Of a stretch of DNA of 15,430 bases, positions 1-8,414 are shown in pieces. Position numbers and translations under genes: made by a program. The notes beneath the pieces are model-generated. The model made no database searches and was not told where the DNA came from. It saw only the letters and a list, made by a program, of their open reading frames with translations. The stretch's first letter is position 1; the number at the start of each line of letters is the position of its first letter. Location: assembly GCA_012513545.1 (NCBI GenBank), contig JAAZCB010001232.1, positions 1-15,430 of the forward strand, in the 5' to 3' direction. The DNA comes from Clostridiaceae bacterium. Lineage in GTDB: Bacteria; Bacillota_A; Clostridia; Acetivibrionales; Acetivibrionaceae.

Positions 1-674
1 TCCGATCCACTTATACTGAAAAAGGGTACCCCGGCTTCTCCGGATACAGCTTTTGCAAGAAGTGTCTTACCTGTTCCGGGAGGTCCCACAAGCAAAACTC
101 CCTTAGGTATCCTTGCACCTAATTCAACAAACTTCTTAGGCTGCTTCAAAAACTCAACAATTTCCTTCAATTCTTCCTTTTCCTCATCAGCTCCTGCAAC
201 ATCATTAAACGTAATTTTTTTCTTATCATCAATGGTCATCTTCGCCCTGCTTTTTCCGAAGGACATTACCCTGTTTCCTCCACTACCCTGTGACTGCTGA
301 AGGAAAAACACCCAAAAAAGAACGAATATCACTATAAGCCCGATAGTCGGCAATATGGCAACCCACCATGGTGGTGCCGGAGGAAGTTTGTTCAGAAGTT
401 TAAACGTGCCTTTGTTTATAGGCTCATTAACTTCCTGCATAAATGAAGTTACGTCCAATATATAAACAGTATATCTTTTAGTATCATCACGAAATTTCAC
501 AGTTGCCCGGCTTCCATCAAAAACAATCTCTTCCACCTTGTCGTTCTGGATGGCAACCATCAAATCCGAATAACTTTTTTCCCTGTTATCACCAGTGGAA
601 TTATACAAAACAACAAAAATCAATATAATTACAAAAAGTACTATATAAAAGCTGATACCTTTAAAATGTTTCAA
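1..674 (-). CDS. ftsH: ATP-dependent zinc metalloprotease FtsH, N-terminal part (cut by window edge)
   Basis: FtsH is a hexameric membrane AAA+ protease that degrades misfolded membrane proteins and short-lived regulators. About 224 codons are visible. TM1 lies at about residues 7-24, followed by an extracytoplasmic region of about 75 residues, TM2 at about 103-127 and the start of the AAA domain with Walker A GPPGTGKT at 197-204. The region after it ([20 protein letters not shown]) is typical of the family. The Zn protease domain (HEXXH) lies beyond position 1. The start is TTG at 674, because AGGAGGG (681-687) sits 6 nt upstream and no ATG is in phase nearby. It is the last visible gene of a minus-strand series and follows hpt, an order long known in Firmicutes. 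The 196-nt gap to hpt and a TATAAT box there suggest it also has its own promoter. Confidence 0.96.
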   Translation of the reverse strand, partial: MKHFKGISFYIVLFVIILIFVVLYNSTGDNREKSYSDLMVAIQNDKVEEIVFDGSRATVKFRDDTKRYTVYILDVTSFMQEVNEPINKGTFKLLNKLPPAPPWWVAILPTIGLIVIFVLFWVFFLQQSQGSGGNRVMSFGKSRAKMTIDDKKKITFNDVAGADEEKEELKEIVEFLKQPKKFVELGARIPKGVLLVGPPGTGKTLLAKAVSGEAGVPFFSISGS

Positions 675-805
675 ACAGCTCCCTCCTTAATGAATAGCGT
701 AAAAAAATCAAATATTGCAAGATCTATAAAAAGCTTGCTGCATGCAGGCTCAAAACGGAATATAACCTTAACGCTTGTGCACATGGATGTCTTTTTATAT
801 ATTAC

Positions 806-811
806 ATTATA
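806..811 (-). promoter_or_regulatory. Candidate -10 box for ftsH
   Basis: A perfect TATAAT lies on the minus strand between hpt and ftsH, about 130 nt before the ftsH start. The matching -35 is poor at any normal spacing, so this is a tentative promoter. Its leader would contain a gcaag/cttgc inverted repeat (717-738) and the palindrome ctgcatgcag (738-747). Confidence 0.3.
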
Positions 812-870
812 TTAACATAACGGTCCATAAAACACAATAAACCTTTTTAATTTCTATTGAATATAAAATA

Positions 871-1401
871 TCAATTAACCTGTCTAAGTACACACACATC
901 TGGCAAATTTCTGTATTTACCGCAGTAGTCAAGGCCATAGCCTACAACAAATTCATCGGGAATAGTGATTCCTGCGTATTCTATATCAATTTCAATTTCT
1001 CTTCTTGAAGGCTTGTCAAGAGCAGTACATACTTTTACATCCATAGGGCCCCTTCTTTTGAAAAGGTCTTTTAAGTAGCTTAGTGTAAGACCTGTATCAA
1101 CGAGATCTTCAATTATAAGAACATGTTTCCCCGCAATATCTACATCTATATCCTTTATAATTCTGACCACTCCGGACGATTTTGTTGAGTCCCCGTAGCT
1201 TGAAACTGATATAAAATCTATATCAACAGGCACAGTTATTTCTCTCATAAGGTCGGATAAAAAAACTACCCCGCCCTTCAATACACCTATCAATACCAGC
1301 TCTTTTCCCTTATAATCCACGGAAATCCTTTTTCCCAGTTCAATTACCTTTTCCTTCAAGATTTCACTTGATACCAATACCTCTTTTATGTTTTCATTCA
1401 T
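871..1401 (-). CDS. hpt: Hypoxanthine phosphoribosyltransferase
   Basis: This cytoplasmic purine salvage enzyme converts hypoxanthine or guanine plus PRPP to IMP or GMP. The protein has 176 residues, normal for the family. The PRPP-binding motif VLIIEDLVDTGLT is at residues 94-106. The substrate loop region SSYGDSTKSSG is at 67-77, and the purine-binding segment DEFVVGYGLDY at 149-159 follows KPSRR. The open frame extends upstream to a TTG at 1452, but I chose ATG at 1401 because GGGAGG lies 5 nt before it and because homologues begin close to this point. It starts 47 nt after the tilS stop. The tilS-hpt-ftsH order is conserved in Bacillus and many clostridia, so co-transcription is likely. 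Confidence 0.96.
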   Translation of the reverse strand: MNENIKEVLVSSEILKEKVIELGKRISVDYKGKELVLIGVLKGGVVFLSDLMREITVPVDIDFISVSSYGDSTKSSGVVRIIKDIDVDIAGKHVLIIEDLVDTGLTLSYLKDLFKRRGPMDVKVCTALDKPSRREIEIDIEYAGITIPDEFVVGYGLDYCGKYRNLPDVCVLRQVN

Positions 1402-1448
1402 ATTTTCCTCCCAATGATGATTATATATTCCTACCAATTGATAAAAAC

Positions 1449-2849
1449 TCAAAACTGCCTGTATGACAACCTTAATACCCTTTTTGTATTTTCAGTTACC
1501 TTGAATCTATCACTCATCCTGTTTCCTACTATCCAAATGATTTCCTTTCCAACTGCAACTAAAGGTATTTTATCTCTTATCTCACTTGGAATCTTTTTAT
1601 CAATAAAATATTCCTTAAGCTTTTTGGTGCCGTTTGAGTTAAGGGGTTTGAAAACATCTCCGTCGCAACGCTTCCTAATTCTTATTACCCCGTTTATTTT
1701 ATCATAATCAAATAACTGTTCATTATTACTGTTTTTACTTCTTTTTATTTCTGTTTCACCAATCCTGTCCTCCAAATAAGACTCTATAGTAACTCCTGCT
1801 TCCTCAACAAATGTTGTTCCGGGTATTTTCAGTTCGACGTCAAAGTTGCTGTCACTGCCGTCTTCTTTAAATTCATATACCTTAACGGTCTTATAGGACT
1901 TCAGAATCCTGATACCGGAAGGCAAGTGCAGCACGGAACCCGTCTTCCCATTCTCAGTCAGGTTTATTACACTTTCTATATGGGTATTCTCTATACCCCT
2001 TGTACTTCCTTTCAACTGCTTTAATGCTCTGCGGAGTATCCTCCTTTTTGCAGCTATATTGTAGCTTTGAAACAGTTCAATATCAAGCAGCAGTTCTCCA
2101 CTATTCCCATCACAAGCAACAACCTTGTTATACAAATCATCTATGTATCTTTCAATTAAGCTGTTTTCATCTTTTAATATAATTGACATTTTACTTATAC
2201 TATTCACTATATCGGTATCAAATAAATTGTCAATATATGGTATTGCATCGAGTCTAACTTTATTCCTGGTATATATGTTTTTGAGATTAGAGCTGTCAAT
2301 CCTTGGATTTAAATTGTACAACTCGCAATAAGCCTCAATCTCCTTCCTTTCAATTCCAAGAAGAGGTCTTATTATCCTTCCTCTTTTATAATCCATTCCA
2401 CCAAGGCCGTCAAGGCCTGAACCCCTTATAATATTCATCAGAACAGTTTCAGCCTGATCATTTTTGTTATGGGCTACAGCAACTTTTTGGGCCCCCATAG
2501 CCTCCAAAGTCGACTCAAACAAGCTGTATCTCGCTTCTCTGCCTGCTTCTTCCAAAGATATTTTTTTCTCTGCTGCAAGCTTTTTTATGTCAAGGCTGAC
2601 TGATTTCAATTCTACGCCAAGACTGGCACAAAGCTCCTTAACATATCTTTCATCCTCATCGGACTCTTCTGCTCTTAACATATGATTAACATGAACAGCC
2701 GATACAGTAAGCTTAATGCTCTCTCTTAAGGAACAGAGAAAATGCAGAAGACAAACCGAGTCCGGACCTCCGGAAACTCCTGTTATTACTCTGTCGCCTT
2801 CCTCTAGAAGCCTGTATTTTTGTATGTCATTTAATGCCTTTTCCATCAT
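1449..2849 (-). CDS. tilS: tRNA(Ile)-lysidine synthetase TilS
   Basis: TilS uses ATP to attach lysine to C34 of the CAU-anticodon tRNA-Ile, so that it reads AUA and is charged with isoleucine. It is usually essential. The protein has 466 residues, in the usual range of the long bacterial form. The N-type ATP pyrophosphatase PP-loop SGGPDS is at residues 26-31. Further signatures are AVAHNKNDQAETVLMNIIRGSGLDGLGGM and the IIRPLL segment. The C-terminal domain carries the RKRCDGDVFKP and KKLKEYFIDKKIP motifs typical of TilS. Two ATGs lie in tandem (2849 and 2846), with GGAG about 8 nt before the first. The start is 15 nt after the dnaB stop, which argues for translation from one message. Confidence 0.96.
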   Translation of the reverse strand: MMEKALNDIQKYRLLEEGDRVITGVSGGPDSVCLLHFLCSLRESIKLTVSAVHVNHMLRAEESDEDERYVKELCASLGVELKSVSLDIKKLAAEKKISLEEAGREARYSLFESTLEAMGAQKVAVAHNKNDQAETVLMNIIRGSGLDGLGGMDYKRGRIIRPLLGIERKEIEAYCELYNLNPRIDSSNLKNIYTRNKVRLDAIPYIDNLFDTDIVNSISKMSIILKDENSLIERYIDDLYNKVVACDGNSGELLLDIELFQSYNIAAKRRILRRALKQLKGSTRGIENTHIESVINLTENGKTGSVLHLPSGIRILKSYKTVKVYEFKEDGSDSNFDVELKIPGTTFVEEAGVTIESYLEDRIGETEIKRSKNSNNEQLFDYDKINGVIRIRKRCDGDVFKPLNSNGTKKLKEYFIDKKIPSEIRDKIPLVAVGKEIIWIVGNRMSDRFKVTENTKRVLRLSYRQF

Positions 2850-2864
2850 ATATTTTTCTCCGGG

Positions 2865-4199
2865 TTATCCCCTGAACTTTTCAAGATTTGCAAACTTTGT
2901 ATATTGCCCCAGCCACGCCAGCTCAACTGCACCGGTCGAACCGTTTCTGTGCTTTGCTATTATACACTCAGCAATATTCTTTTTTTCCGTTTCAGGATTG
3001 TAGTAGTCGTCCCGATATAGAAACATTACTATATCAGCATCCTGCTCAATAGCACCCGACTCTCTCAAGTCACTCAGAATTGGCCTGTGGTCCTGTCTTT
3101 GCTCAGGAGCACGGCTTAACTGGGATAATGTCAGAACAGGTACATTGATTTCTTTTGCAAGAATTTTCAGAGACCTTGATATTTCTGATATTTCCTGCTG
3201 CCTGCTATCCTTTCCTCTCCCTTGCATTAATTGAAGGTAATCAATTACGACCAGCCCAAGGTTCTTCTCTATCTTAAGCCTCCGGCATTTTGCCCTGATT
3301 TCCATTACAGAGATCCCTGGAGTATCATCAATATAAATAGGCGCCTCCGACAATGGACCAAGTGCACGGGCTACCTTTTGCCAATCACTGTCCTCGAGTT
3401 TACCGGTTCTCATCCTCTGGCTGTCCACCATGGCTTCACAGCACAGCATCCTGTTTACCAGCTGCTCTTTTGACATTTCCAGACTGAAGATTGCAACAGG
3501 AACCTTCGAGTGAACTGCAGCATACTGTGCAATATTTAACACAAAGGACGTTTTTCCCATCGCAGGTCTGGCTGCAATCAAAACAAGGTCAGAGTTATGA
3601 AGACCGGAGGTCTTGTAATCGAGGTCAGCAAAGCCTGTTGGTATGCCTGTTACAAAGCCTTTATTGTTATACAGCTCTTCAAGCCTGTTAAAGGTGTCCA
3701 GTAAAACATCCTTAATCGGAGTAAAACCCTGGTTGTTTCTTTTCTGGATCACATCAAAAATACTTTTCTCTGCTTTATCCAGTAAAAAGGTAATCTCCTC
3801 TGAGGCTTCATAGCCCATATTTACAATCTCCGAAGAAACCTTTATAAGCCTTCGTAAAATTGATTTTTCCTCAACAATCCTTGCATAATGCTTAGCATTG
3901 GCGGTGGTAGGAACCGCTCCGGCAAGGTTTGTAAGATATTCCAGCCCACCCACACCTTCAAGGGTACCTCTTAACTTAAGCTGCTCGGATACTGTGATTA
4001 AATCTATAGGTTCCCCTCTTTCATAAAGGTCCATAACCGCTTCGTAAATTTCCTTATGATCTTCCCTGTAAAAATCCTGGGAGGAAATTACTTCAGTTAT
4101 GTTTGACAACACTTCCTTGTCAAGAAGGACAGCACCTATAACCGATTGCTCGGCCTCAATGTTTTGGGGCGGTATTCTGCCTAAAGAACCTATATCCAT
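2865..4199 (-). CDS. dnaB: Replicative DNA helicase DnaB
   Basis: This is the hexameric 5'-3' helicase that unwinds DNA at the replication fork and contacts primase through its N-terminal domain. It is called dnaC in Bacillus subtilis. The protein has 444 residues, full length. The N-terminal domain begins RIPPQNIEAEQSVIGAVLLD. The RecA-like domain has Walker A ARPAMGKTS at 210-218, a Walker B segment LVVIDYLQLM around 316-325, LSQLSRAPEQR at 358-368 and DLRESGAIEQDADIV at 377-391. There is no sign of an intein at the usual P-loop position. GAGG lies 8 nt before the ATG. It follows rplI after 100 nt and precedes tilS by 15 nt. Confidence 0.98.
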   Translation of the reverse strand: MDIGSLGRIPPQNIEAEQSVIGAVLLDKEVLSNITEVISSQDFYREDHKEIYEAVMDLYERGEPIDLITVSEQLKLRGTLEGVGGLEYLTNLAGAVPTTANAKHYARIVEEKSILRRLIKVSSEIVNMGYEASEEITFLLDKAEKSIFDVIQKRNNQGFTPIKDVLLDTFNRLEELYNNKGFVTGIPTGFADLDYKTSGLHNSDLVLIAARPAMGKTSFVLNIAQYAAVHSKVPVAIFSLEMSKEQLVNRMLCCEAMVDSQRMRTGKLEDSDWQKVARALGPLSEAPIYIDDTPGISVMEIRAKCRRLKIEKNLGLVVIDYLQLMQGRGKDSRQQEISEISRSLKILAKEINVPVLTLSQLSRAPEQRQDHRPILSDLRESGAIEQDADIVMFLYRDDYYNPETEKKNIAECIIAKHRNGSTGAVELAWLGQYTKFANLEKFRG

Positions 4200-4299
4200 A
4201 TAAAATACCTCATCTTAAAAACAATATTACTACTGATTTTTTACCATACAAATTTCCTTAGCTTTCATAATAATAAAATTTGCAGGACAATACCCGATA

Positions 4300-4746
4300 T
4301 TACTCCTGTTCAATCTTTACTGTAAGTTTGGCACTAACTCCCGGGTAGAGCTTGACTTCAACTGAATAGCTCCCAAGAGACTTCATGGAGTCGGCCATGC
4401 TGATTTTTTTCTTGTCTATATCAAGCTTATGATCCTTTTTAAGGACATCTGAAACATCTTTGTTGGTTATCGAACCAAACAGCTTACCGTTGTCGCCAGC
4501 CTTGGCCTTAAGCACAACCGTCGTCTTGCCTAATTTCTCAGCCAATTCCTTTGCCTGGGCAAGCTCACGGTCTTTTTTCGACTTTTCTGCATCCTTTTTA
4601 GTTTTCATTATGTTCAAATTGGTTGAACTGGCCTCAACCGCCAAGCCTTTTGGAATAAGAAAATTCCTTGCATATCCGTCATTAACATCAACAAGCTCTT
4701 CTTTCTTTCCCAGACTCTTAACATCTTCTTTTAAAATTACCTTCAT
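4300..4746 (-). CDS. rplI: 50S ribosomal protein L9
   Basis: L9 binds 23S rRNA near the base of the L1 stalk, and its elongated structure helps maintain reading frame. The protein has 148 residues, the normal length. It begins MKVILKEDVKSLGKKEELVDV, with the family signature GYARNFLIPKGLA at residues 24-36, a lysine-rich connecting helix at about 45-75 and the C-terminal domain starting near GDNGKLFGSIT. The ribosome binding site AAGGAGAGG is about 4-8 nt before the ATG. It begins 17 nt after the gdpP stop. The gdpP-rplI-dnaB order is widespread in Firmicutes. Confidence 0.98.
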   Translation of the reverse strand: MKVILKEDVKSLGKKEELVDVNDGYARNFLIPKGLAVEASSTNLNIMKTKKDAEKSKKDRELAQAKELAEKLGKTTVVLKAKAGDNGKLFGSITNKDVSDVLKKDHKLDIDKKKISMADSMKSLGSYSVEVKLYPGVSAKLTVKIEQE

Positions 4747-4763
4747 TTTAACCTCTCCTTATA

Positions 4764-6773
4764 TTAATTGGTTTCCTTATTTATCTCCTGCAAATATTCA
4801 TGTATTGAAGCCTTAAGCTTTTCCTTTGCCTCTTCAATGGATACCCCCTGGAGCTGCGCACCGGCTACAGTCATATGACCTCCTCCTCCAAGCTTCTCCA
4901 GTATAACCTGTACATTGAAATCGCCTAAGGATCTTCCGCTTATGGCAGTTCCAGTGCTAATGGAACTTAGTACAAAAGCAGCTGAAATCCCTGCAAGGTT
5001 TACAAGCTGATCTGCAGATTGAGCTGCAATGAGATAAGCGTTCCTGATATTTTGAGAACAGACTGATATTGCAATACTCTCTTCTATTATTTCTGCATTC
5101 CTGACAACATTCGATATGTTAACATAAGTATCAATATCGTTCTGAAACATCTGTCTGACCGATACCGTATCCACACCCTGTCTTCGTAAAAATGCCGCGG
5201 CTTCAAAGGTCCTGACTCCTGTTTTAAACGTAAAATTCTTAGTGTCTATAACTATTCCAGCATACAGTGCTTCCGCTTCTATTGGTTTGAGTTTTATTTT
5301 CTCCTCAACATACTGGAGGATCTCGGAAACCAGTTCACAGGTAGAGGATGCATATGTTTCCTGGTAAGTTAGCACCGCTTCCTGTAAATAATCGGCACCT
5401 CTTCTGTGGTGGTCTATTACAACTATCTGTCCGGTATGCTTCAAAAGCTCGGGAAACTCAGTAAAAACGGGCCTGTGAGTATCAACAACAATAAGCAAGG
5501 TTTTCCTGGTTATCTTGTCAAGTGCCTGGCTGTTAGCAATAAAAAGGCTTTCATATTCATTGCTTTTCTCAATCTTAACTATCATGTTGTCAATTGTCGG
5601 GTTGGAATTGTTAAGCACAATATAGGCTTCCTTGTTCCTGTTTCTCGCTACCCTGTATATGCCAAGGGCCGAACCAAGGCAGTCTACATCACAGTTTTCA
5701 TGTCCCATAATCATTACGTCCGACGCCTGGTCAATAAGCTCACGAAGAGCATACGCTATTACTCTTGCCTTAACCCTGGTCCGTTTTTCAAGCTCTCTGG
5801 TCTTTCCTCCATAGAAGTTTATATCTTCTCCGTTTTTTATAACTACCTGGTCTCCTCCCCTACCTAATGCAATATCCAGTGACGCATTTGCATACCGGAA
5901 ATTCTCAATGAGCGAACTGCCGTTCAAGCCAAAGCCCATGCTCAGAGTAACGGGAATTTTATTTCCAACATTTATCTCTTTGACACTATCAAGAATATCA
6001 AATTTCTTATCAATAAACTCTTTAACGAACCTTGCCTGAAAAACAAACAAATACCTGTCCCTTTCAAACTTTTTTACTATTCCGCCGGTATTATTCATCC
6101 AGCCAGTTAATTTTGACTCCATCTCAGCCATCATTTGCGGGCGTTTTGTATCTTCCATACTCTGGATCAAATCATCGTAGTTATCAATAACAGCTATTCC
6201 TACTATAGGCTTTTCATCATTATATCTTTTCCTGCTTTCAACCAGCTCGGTATTATCGACAAAATACAAAAGCAGTATAAAACCGTCATTATTTATTTTA
6301 TTATCTACCTTTACAAAGTTCCCAAGCACATTATAGTGCCTTTTGTTCACAACTATATCCTTTGTAAAATTCATTGTCTCATTTGATGTGTCAGCCGGAT
6401 TCAAATCCTTCACAAAAGAGTATATTGTTTTCTCCAGAAGTTGCTCCCCATCAAAAATTTTCCTGAAGGATGAATTATACCATATTATCGTTCCATCCAG
6501 CTCAATTACCACAAGCGGCATGGGAAAATTCAGCAGTGTATCCTTTGTAGCAGTGTCGATATTAAATGTAAGGTTTTCAATATATCTCGTTACTTCCCTA
6601 TGTCTCAAGAAATTGGATCTGTAATTGTAATATATAAGAAATATATAAAGCACAAACCCAAATACGGCAACCTTAAAGTCCAAAAAAGCTATTACTATCA
6701 GTAGTACAAATATCACAAAAAGGAAAAAACTGGCCTTCGGTATAAAAATTCCTGAGAATTTCTTACTGTCCAT
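4764..6773 (-). CDS. gdpP: Cyclic-di-AMP phosphodiesterase GdpP (DHH/DHHA1, YybT type)
   Basis: This membrane-anchored enzyme hydrolyses c-di-AMP to pApA. Through c-di-AMP it affects potassium and osmotic balance and cell-wall stress responses. The protein has 669 residues, normal for the family. Two N-terminal TM helices lie at about 14-31 and 33-50, followed by a PAS-like domain at about 75-180 and a degenerate GGDEF domain at about 186-315, where GRGGDQVVIKN replaces a true GGDEF site. The DHH domain has H358, D362 and D364 in GHENCDVDCLG, D431 in VDTHRP, DHH at 454-456 and D510. The DHHA1 domain has GGGGHMTVAGAQ at 629-640. All metal ligands expected for the DHH site appear present. One small deviation is a Cys where Pro is common in the first motif (GHxNPD). 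AGGAG lies 8 nt before the ATG. Confidence 0.97.
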   Translation of the reverse strand: MDSKKFSGIFIPKASFFLFVIFVLLIVIAFLDFKVAVFGFVLYIFLIYYNYRSNFLRHREVTRYIENLTFNIDTATKDTLLNFPMPLVVIELDGTIIWYNSSFRKIFDGEQLLEKTIYSFVKDLNPADTSNETMNFTKDIVVNKRHYNVLGNFVKVDNKINNDGFILLLYFVDNTELVESRKRYNDEKPIVGIAVIDNYDDLIQSMEDTKRPQMMAEMESKLTGWMNNTGGIVKKFERDRYLFVFQARFVKEFIDKKFDILDSVKEINVGNKIPVTLSMGFGLNGSSLIENFRYANASLDIALGRGGDQVVIKNGEDINFYGGKTRELEKRTRVKARVIAYALRELIDQASDVMIMGHENCDVDCLGSALGIYRVARNRNKEAYIVLNNSNPTIDNMIVKIEKSNEYESLFIANSQALDKITRKTLLIVVDTHRPVFTEFPELLKHTGQIVVIDHHRRGADYLQEAVLTYQETYASSTCELVSEILQYVEEKIKLKPIEAEALYAGIVIDTKNFTFKTGVRTFEAAAFLRRQGVDTVSVRQMFQNDIDTYVNISNVVRNAEIIEESIAISVCSQNIRNAYLIAAQSADQLVNLAGISAAFVLSSISTGTAISGRSLGDFNVQVILEKLGGGGHMTVAGAQLQGVSIEEAKEKLKASIHEYLQEINKETN

Positions 6774-6816
6774 AATTTATTCTCCTATGTCGCGCCTCTC
6801 TTTGGGGCACCTGTGC

Positions 6817-7164
6817 TCATTCTTTATTCCTGCCTTTTAACCTTGAAAAGTTTAAGTGCTTTGACAACTCGGACAAATCACCGTAATATTTTTCCACGTC
6901 ATGGTTTTCTATCAAACCAAGCTTTACCTTATTCTCAATTTTCATTTCAATTGAGTTGTAACTAATCCCCAAACGCCTTCCAAGCAAATAGCAAATCAAT
7001 ATTATATTTGAAAGCGTATCGGATACCGATTCATGAACTTCTCCCTTTACTCCATTTACAAGAACTTTAAACAGGCTTGCAACATCGGTAAGAAGTTCGC
7101 TTTTGAGCCACTCAATTATTTTTATATTCCGTGTTATATCAATTTCCTTATCAAAAATAGGCAT
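6817..7164 (-). CDS. MazG-like family protein
   Basis: The protein has 115 residues and resembles the short clostridial MazG-like family, all-alpha relatives of NTP pyrophosphohydrolases. The N-terminus MPIFDKEIDITRNIKIIEWLK is characteristic. It is followed by a helical core with acidic residues in EVHESVSDTLSNIILICYLLGRRLG, arranged like a MazG metal-binding helix. The open frame runs up to a TTG at 7296, but ATG at 7164 has GGAG 7 nt upstream and matches the family start, so I use it. It stands 43 nt before gdpP and 140 nt after pheA. Whether it hydrolyses nucleotides is unknown. The placement beside gdpP and dnaB fits nucleotide house-cleaning, but that is an inference. Confidence 0.85.
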   Translation of the reverse strand: MPIFDKEIDITRNIKIIEWLKSELLTDVASLFKVLVNGVKGEVHESVSDTLSNIILICYLLGRRLGISYNSIEMKIENKVKLGLIENHDVEKYYGDLSELSKHLNFSRLKGRNKE

Positions 7165-7304
7165 ATAACCACTCCAGCTAAAATTTTTGGGTTTATTAAC
7201 TTGCGTGCCATATATTATAACACTAAAATACACAAAATTGTTAATTTCCCAAAAAAACATGTCGCTTATGTGGCTTATCAGGGCTTTGACCTGCAAATTA
7301 CCTG

Positions 7305-8147
7305 TTAGTCCTCATTAAGTTTCATAAACTCGGGGTAAGACCCTAAAAATTTGTAAAATGAAGTCTTTCTCCTGACCATTGTAAGAGCATCCCTGACGTC
7401 CTCATCTTCTATATGCCCGTTTATGTCAACAAAAAAAATATATTTACCCAGTTCATTCTTCGCAGGTCTCGATTCAATTCTTGTCATATTTATATCCCAG
7501 AGACTGAAAATATCAAGAATCCTGTAAAGACTTCCAGGTTTATTCTCTGTAGAAAAAACAATTGAAGTTTTACTTTTCTCGCACTTTTCTGCTTCCTCTT
7601 TTGATACGATAACAAATCTCGTATGGTTATTTGTATTGTCCTGAATTCCATGTGCAAGAATATCAAGGCCATAGACCTTTGCAGCAGTAGTCGAACCTAT
7701 AGCTGCCATATCCCCGTTTCCTTCTGATACTTCCTTTGCAGCCTCAGCAGTACTGTATAAAAACTTAACAATCGCATGCGGCAAGTCGGAATTCAAGTAT
7801 TTCCTGCATTGTCCTATAGGCTGAGGATGTGACAATACAAACTTTATGTCGCTGACTTTGGTACCCTTTTTCACAAGAACATTCTGCTTTACGGGTATTA
7901 CCACCTCAGCCCTTATTTTTAGGTTAACTTCCACAGCAAGCATATCCATAGTAACATTTACAGCACCCTCTATTGAATTCTCTATTGGTACAACAGCTTC
8001 ATCAATGTCACCGTTTTCAACTGCAGTAATTATATCGGACATTGTGTTAAATTCACATTCAGCATACCCGTCTCTACCTCTTAAATACTCGCACAGAGCC
8101 TCCTGTGAAAAGGTACCCTTCGGGCCTAAAAAACCAATTTTTATCAT
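7305..8147 (-). CDS. pheA: Prephenate dehydratase (with ACT regulatory domain)
   Basis: The enzyme converts prephenate to phenylpyruvate in phenylalanine synthesis. The protein has 280 residues, typical of the monofunctional enzyme, with no chorismate mutase domain. The catalytic domain starts IGFLGPKGTFSQEA and contains VVPIENSIEGAV (52-63) and the active-site motif TRF at 176-178, preceded by NTNNH. The C-terminal ACT domain binds phenylalanine for feedback control. Its motifs ENKPGSL (201-207) and ESRP (225-228) are present, so allosteric inhibition is expected. An ATG 10 codons upstream (8177) is in frame, but AGGGGAAG stands just before 8147 and the family begins there. It is the first gene of the minus-strand series, and a promoter candidate lies at 8199-8231. 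Confidence 0.96.
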   Translation of the reverse strand: MIKIGFLGPKGTFSQEALCEYLRGRDGYAECEFNTMSDIITAVENGDIDEAVVPIENSIEGAVNVTMDMLAVEVNLKIRAEVVIPVKQNVLVKKGTKVSDIKFVLSHPQPIGQCRKYLNSDLPHAIVKFLYSTAEAAKEVSEGNGDMAAIGSTTAAKVYGLDILAHGIQDNTNNHTRFVIVSKEEAEKCEKSKTSIVFSTENKPGSLYRILDIFSLWDINMTRIESRPAKNELGKYIFFVDINGHIEDEDVRDALTMVRRKTSFYKFLGSYPEFMKLNED

Positions 8148-8198
8148 AAACTTCCCCTTGTTTATTAATATGTACAAACTACTTTAGTATGACCCTAT

Positions 8199-8231
8199 AT
8201 TATAATAACATTATTACAGAAAATTTTTCAA
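8199..8231 (-). promoter_or_regulatory. Probable promoter of pheA
   Basis: On the minus strand TTGAAA (8226-8231) is followed after 18 nt by TATTAT (8202-8207), which overlaps a perfect TATAAT (8199-8204). Transcription would start near 8192, giving a leader of about 45 nt. That is too short for a T-box or a typical attenuator. Confidence 0.5.
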
Positions 8232-8254
8232 CTTGAATTATTATTGAACAAGTG

Positions 8255-8314
8255 TTAATAACTCAACTTTCCCACCTATGGGATTATGAGTCTCTGGGAA
8301 AGTCAGGTTATTAA
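8255..8314. repeat. 20+20 nt inverted repeat in the pheA/transporter divergent region
   Basis: The left arm is 8255-8274 (ttaataactcaactttccca) and the right arm is 8295-8314. Seventeen of 20 positions are complementary, with three adjacent mismatches in the middle, around a 20-nt loop. The loop start can also fold locally, since ccca at 8271-8274 can pair with tggg at 8279-8282, giving two competing structures. There is no T-run on either side, so it is not a normal intrinsic terminator. It sits about 24 nt upstream of the pheA -35 and 100 nt before the plus-strand gene. It could be an operator, a leader RNA structure or a small non-autonomous element. Confidence 0.7.
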
Positions 8315-8414
8315 TATACAAGACTTATAAAATGTATTTATATTTATCTTTAATACTGTAATAAAAATATGTTATATTTATAAATATTATCAACATATAT
8401 TTGGAGGAATTAAC

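Noticed and set aside
1402..1452. Longer hpt product starting at TTG 1452
   Set aside because: It would overlap the end of tilS, has no ribosome binding site, and family members begin near the ATG at 1401.
7165..7296. Longer MazG-like product starting at TTG 7296
   Set aside because: The extra 44 residues show no family likeness, and a good GGAG lies 7 nt before the ATG at 7164.
8148..8198. T-box, attenuator or c-di-AMP riboswitch before pheA
   Set aside because: The leader from the predicted start is only about 45 nt and has no conserved core of these elements.
8275..8300. tRNA-like anticodon arm (ctcataat on the minus strand) inside the inverted repeat
   Set aside because: No acceptor stem, D-arm or GGTTCGAATCC-type T-arm is present. 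The likeness is a few bases only.
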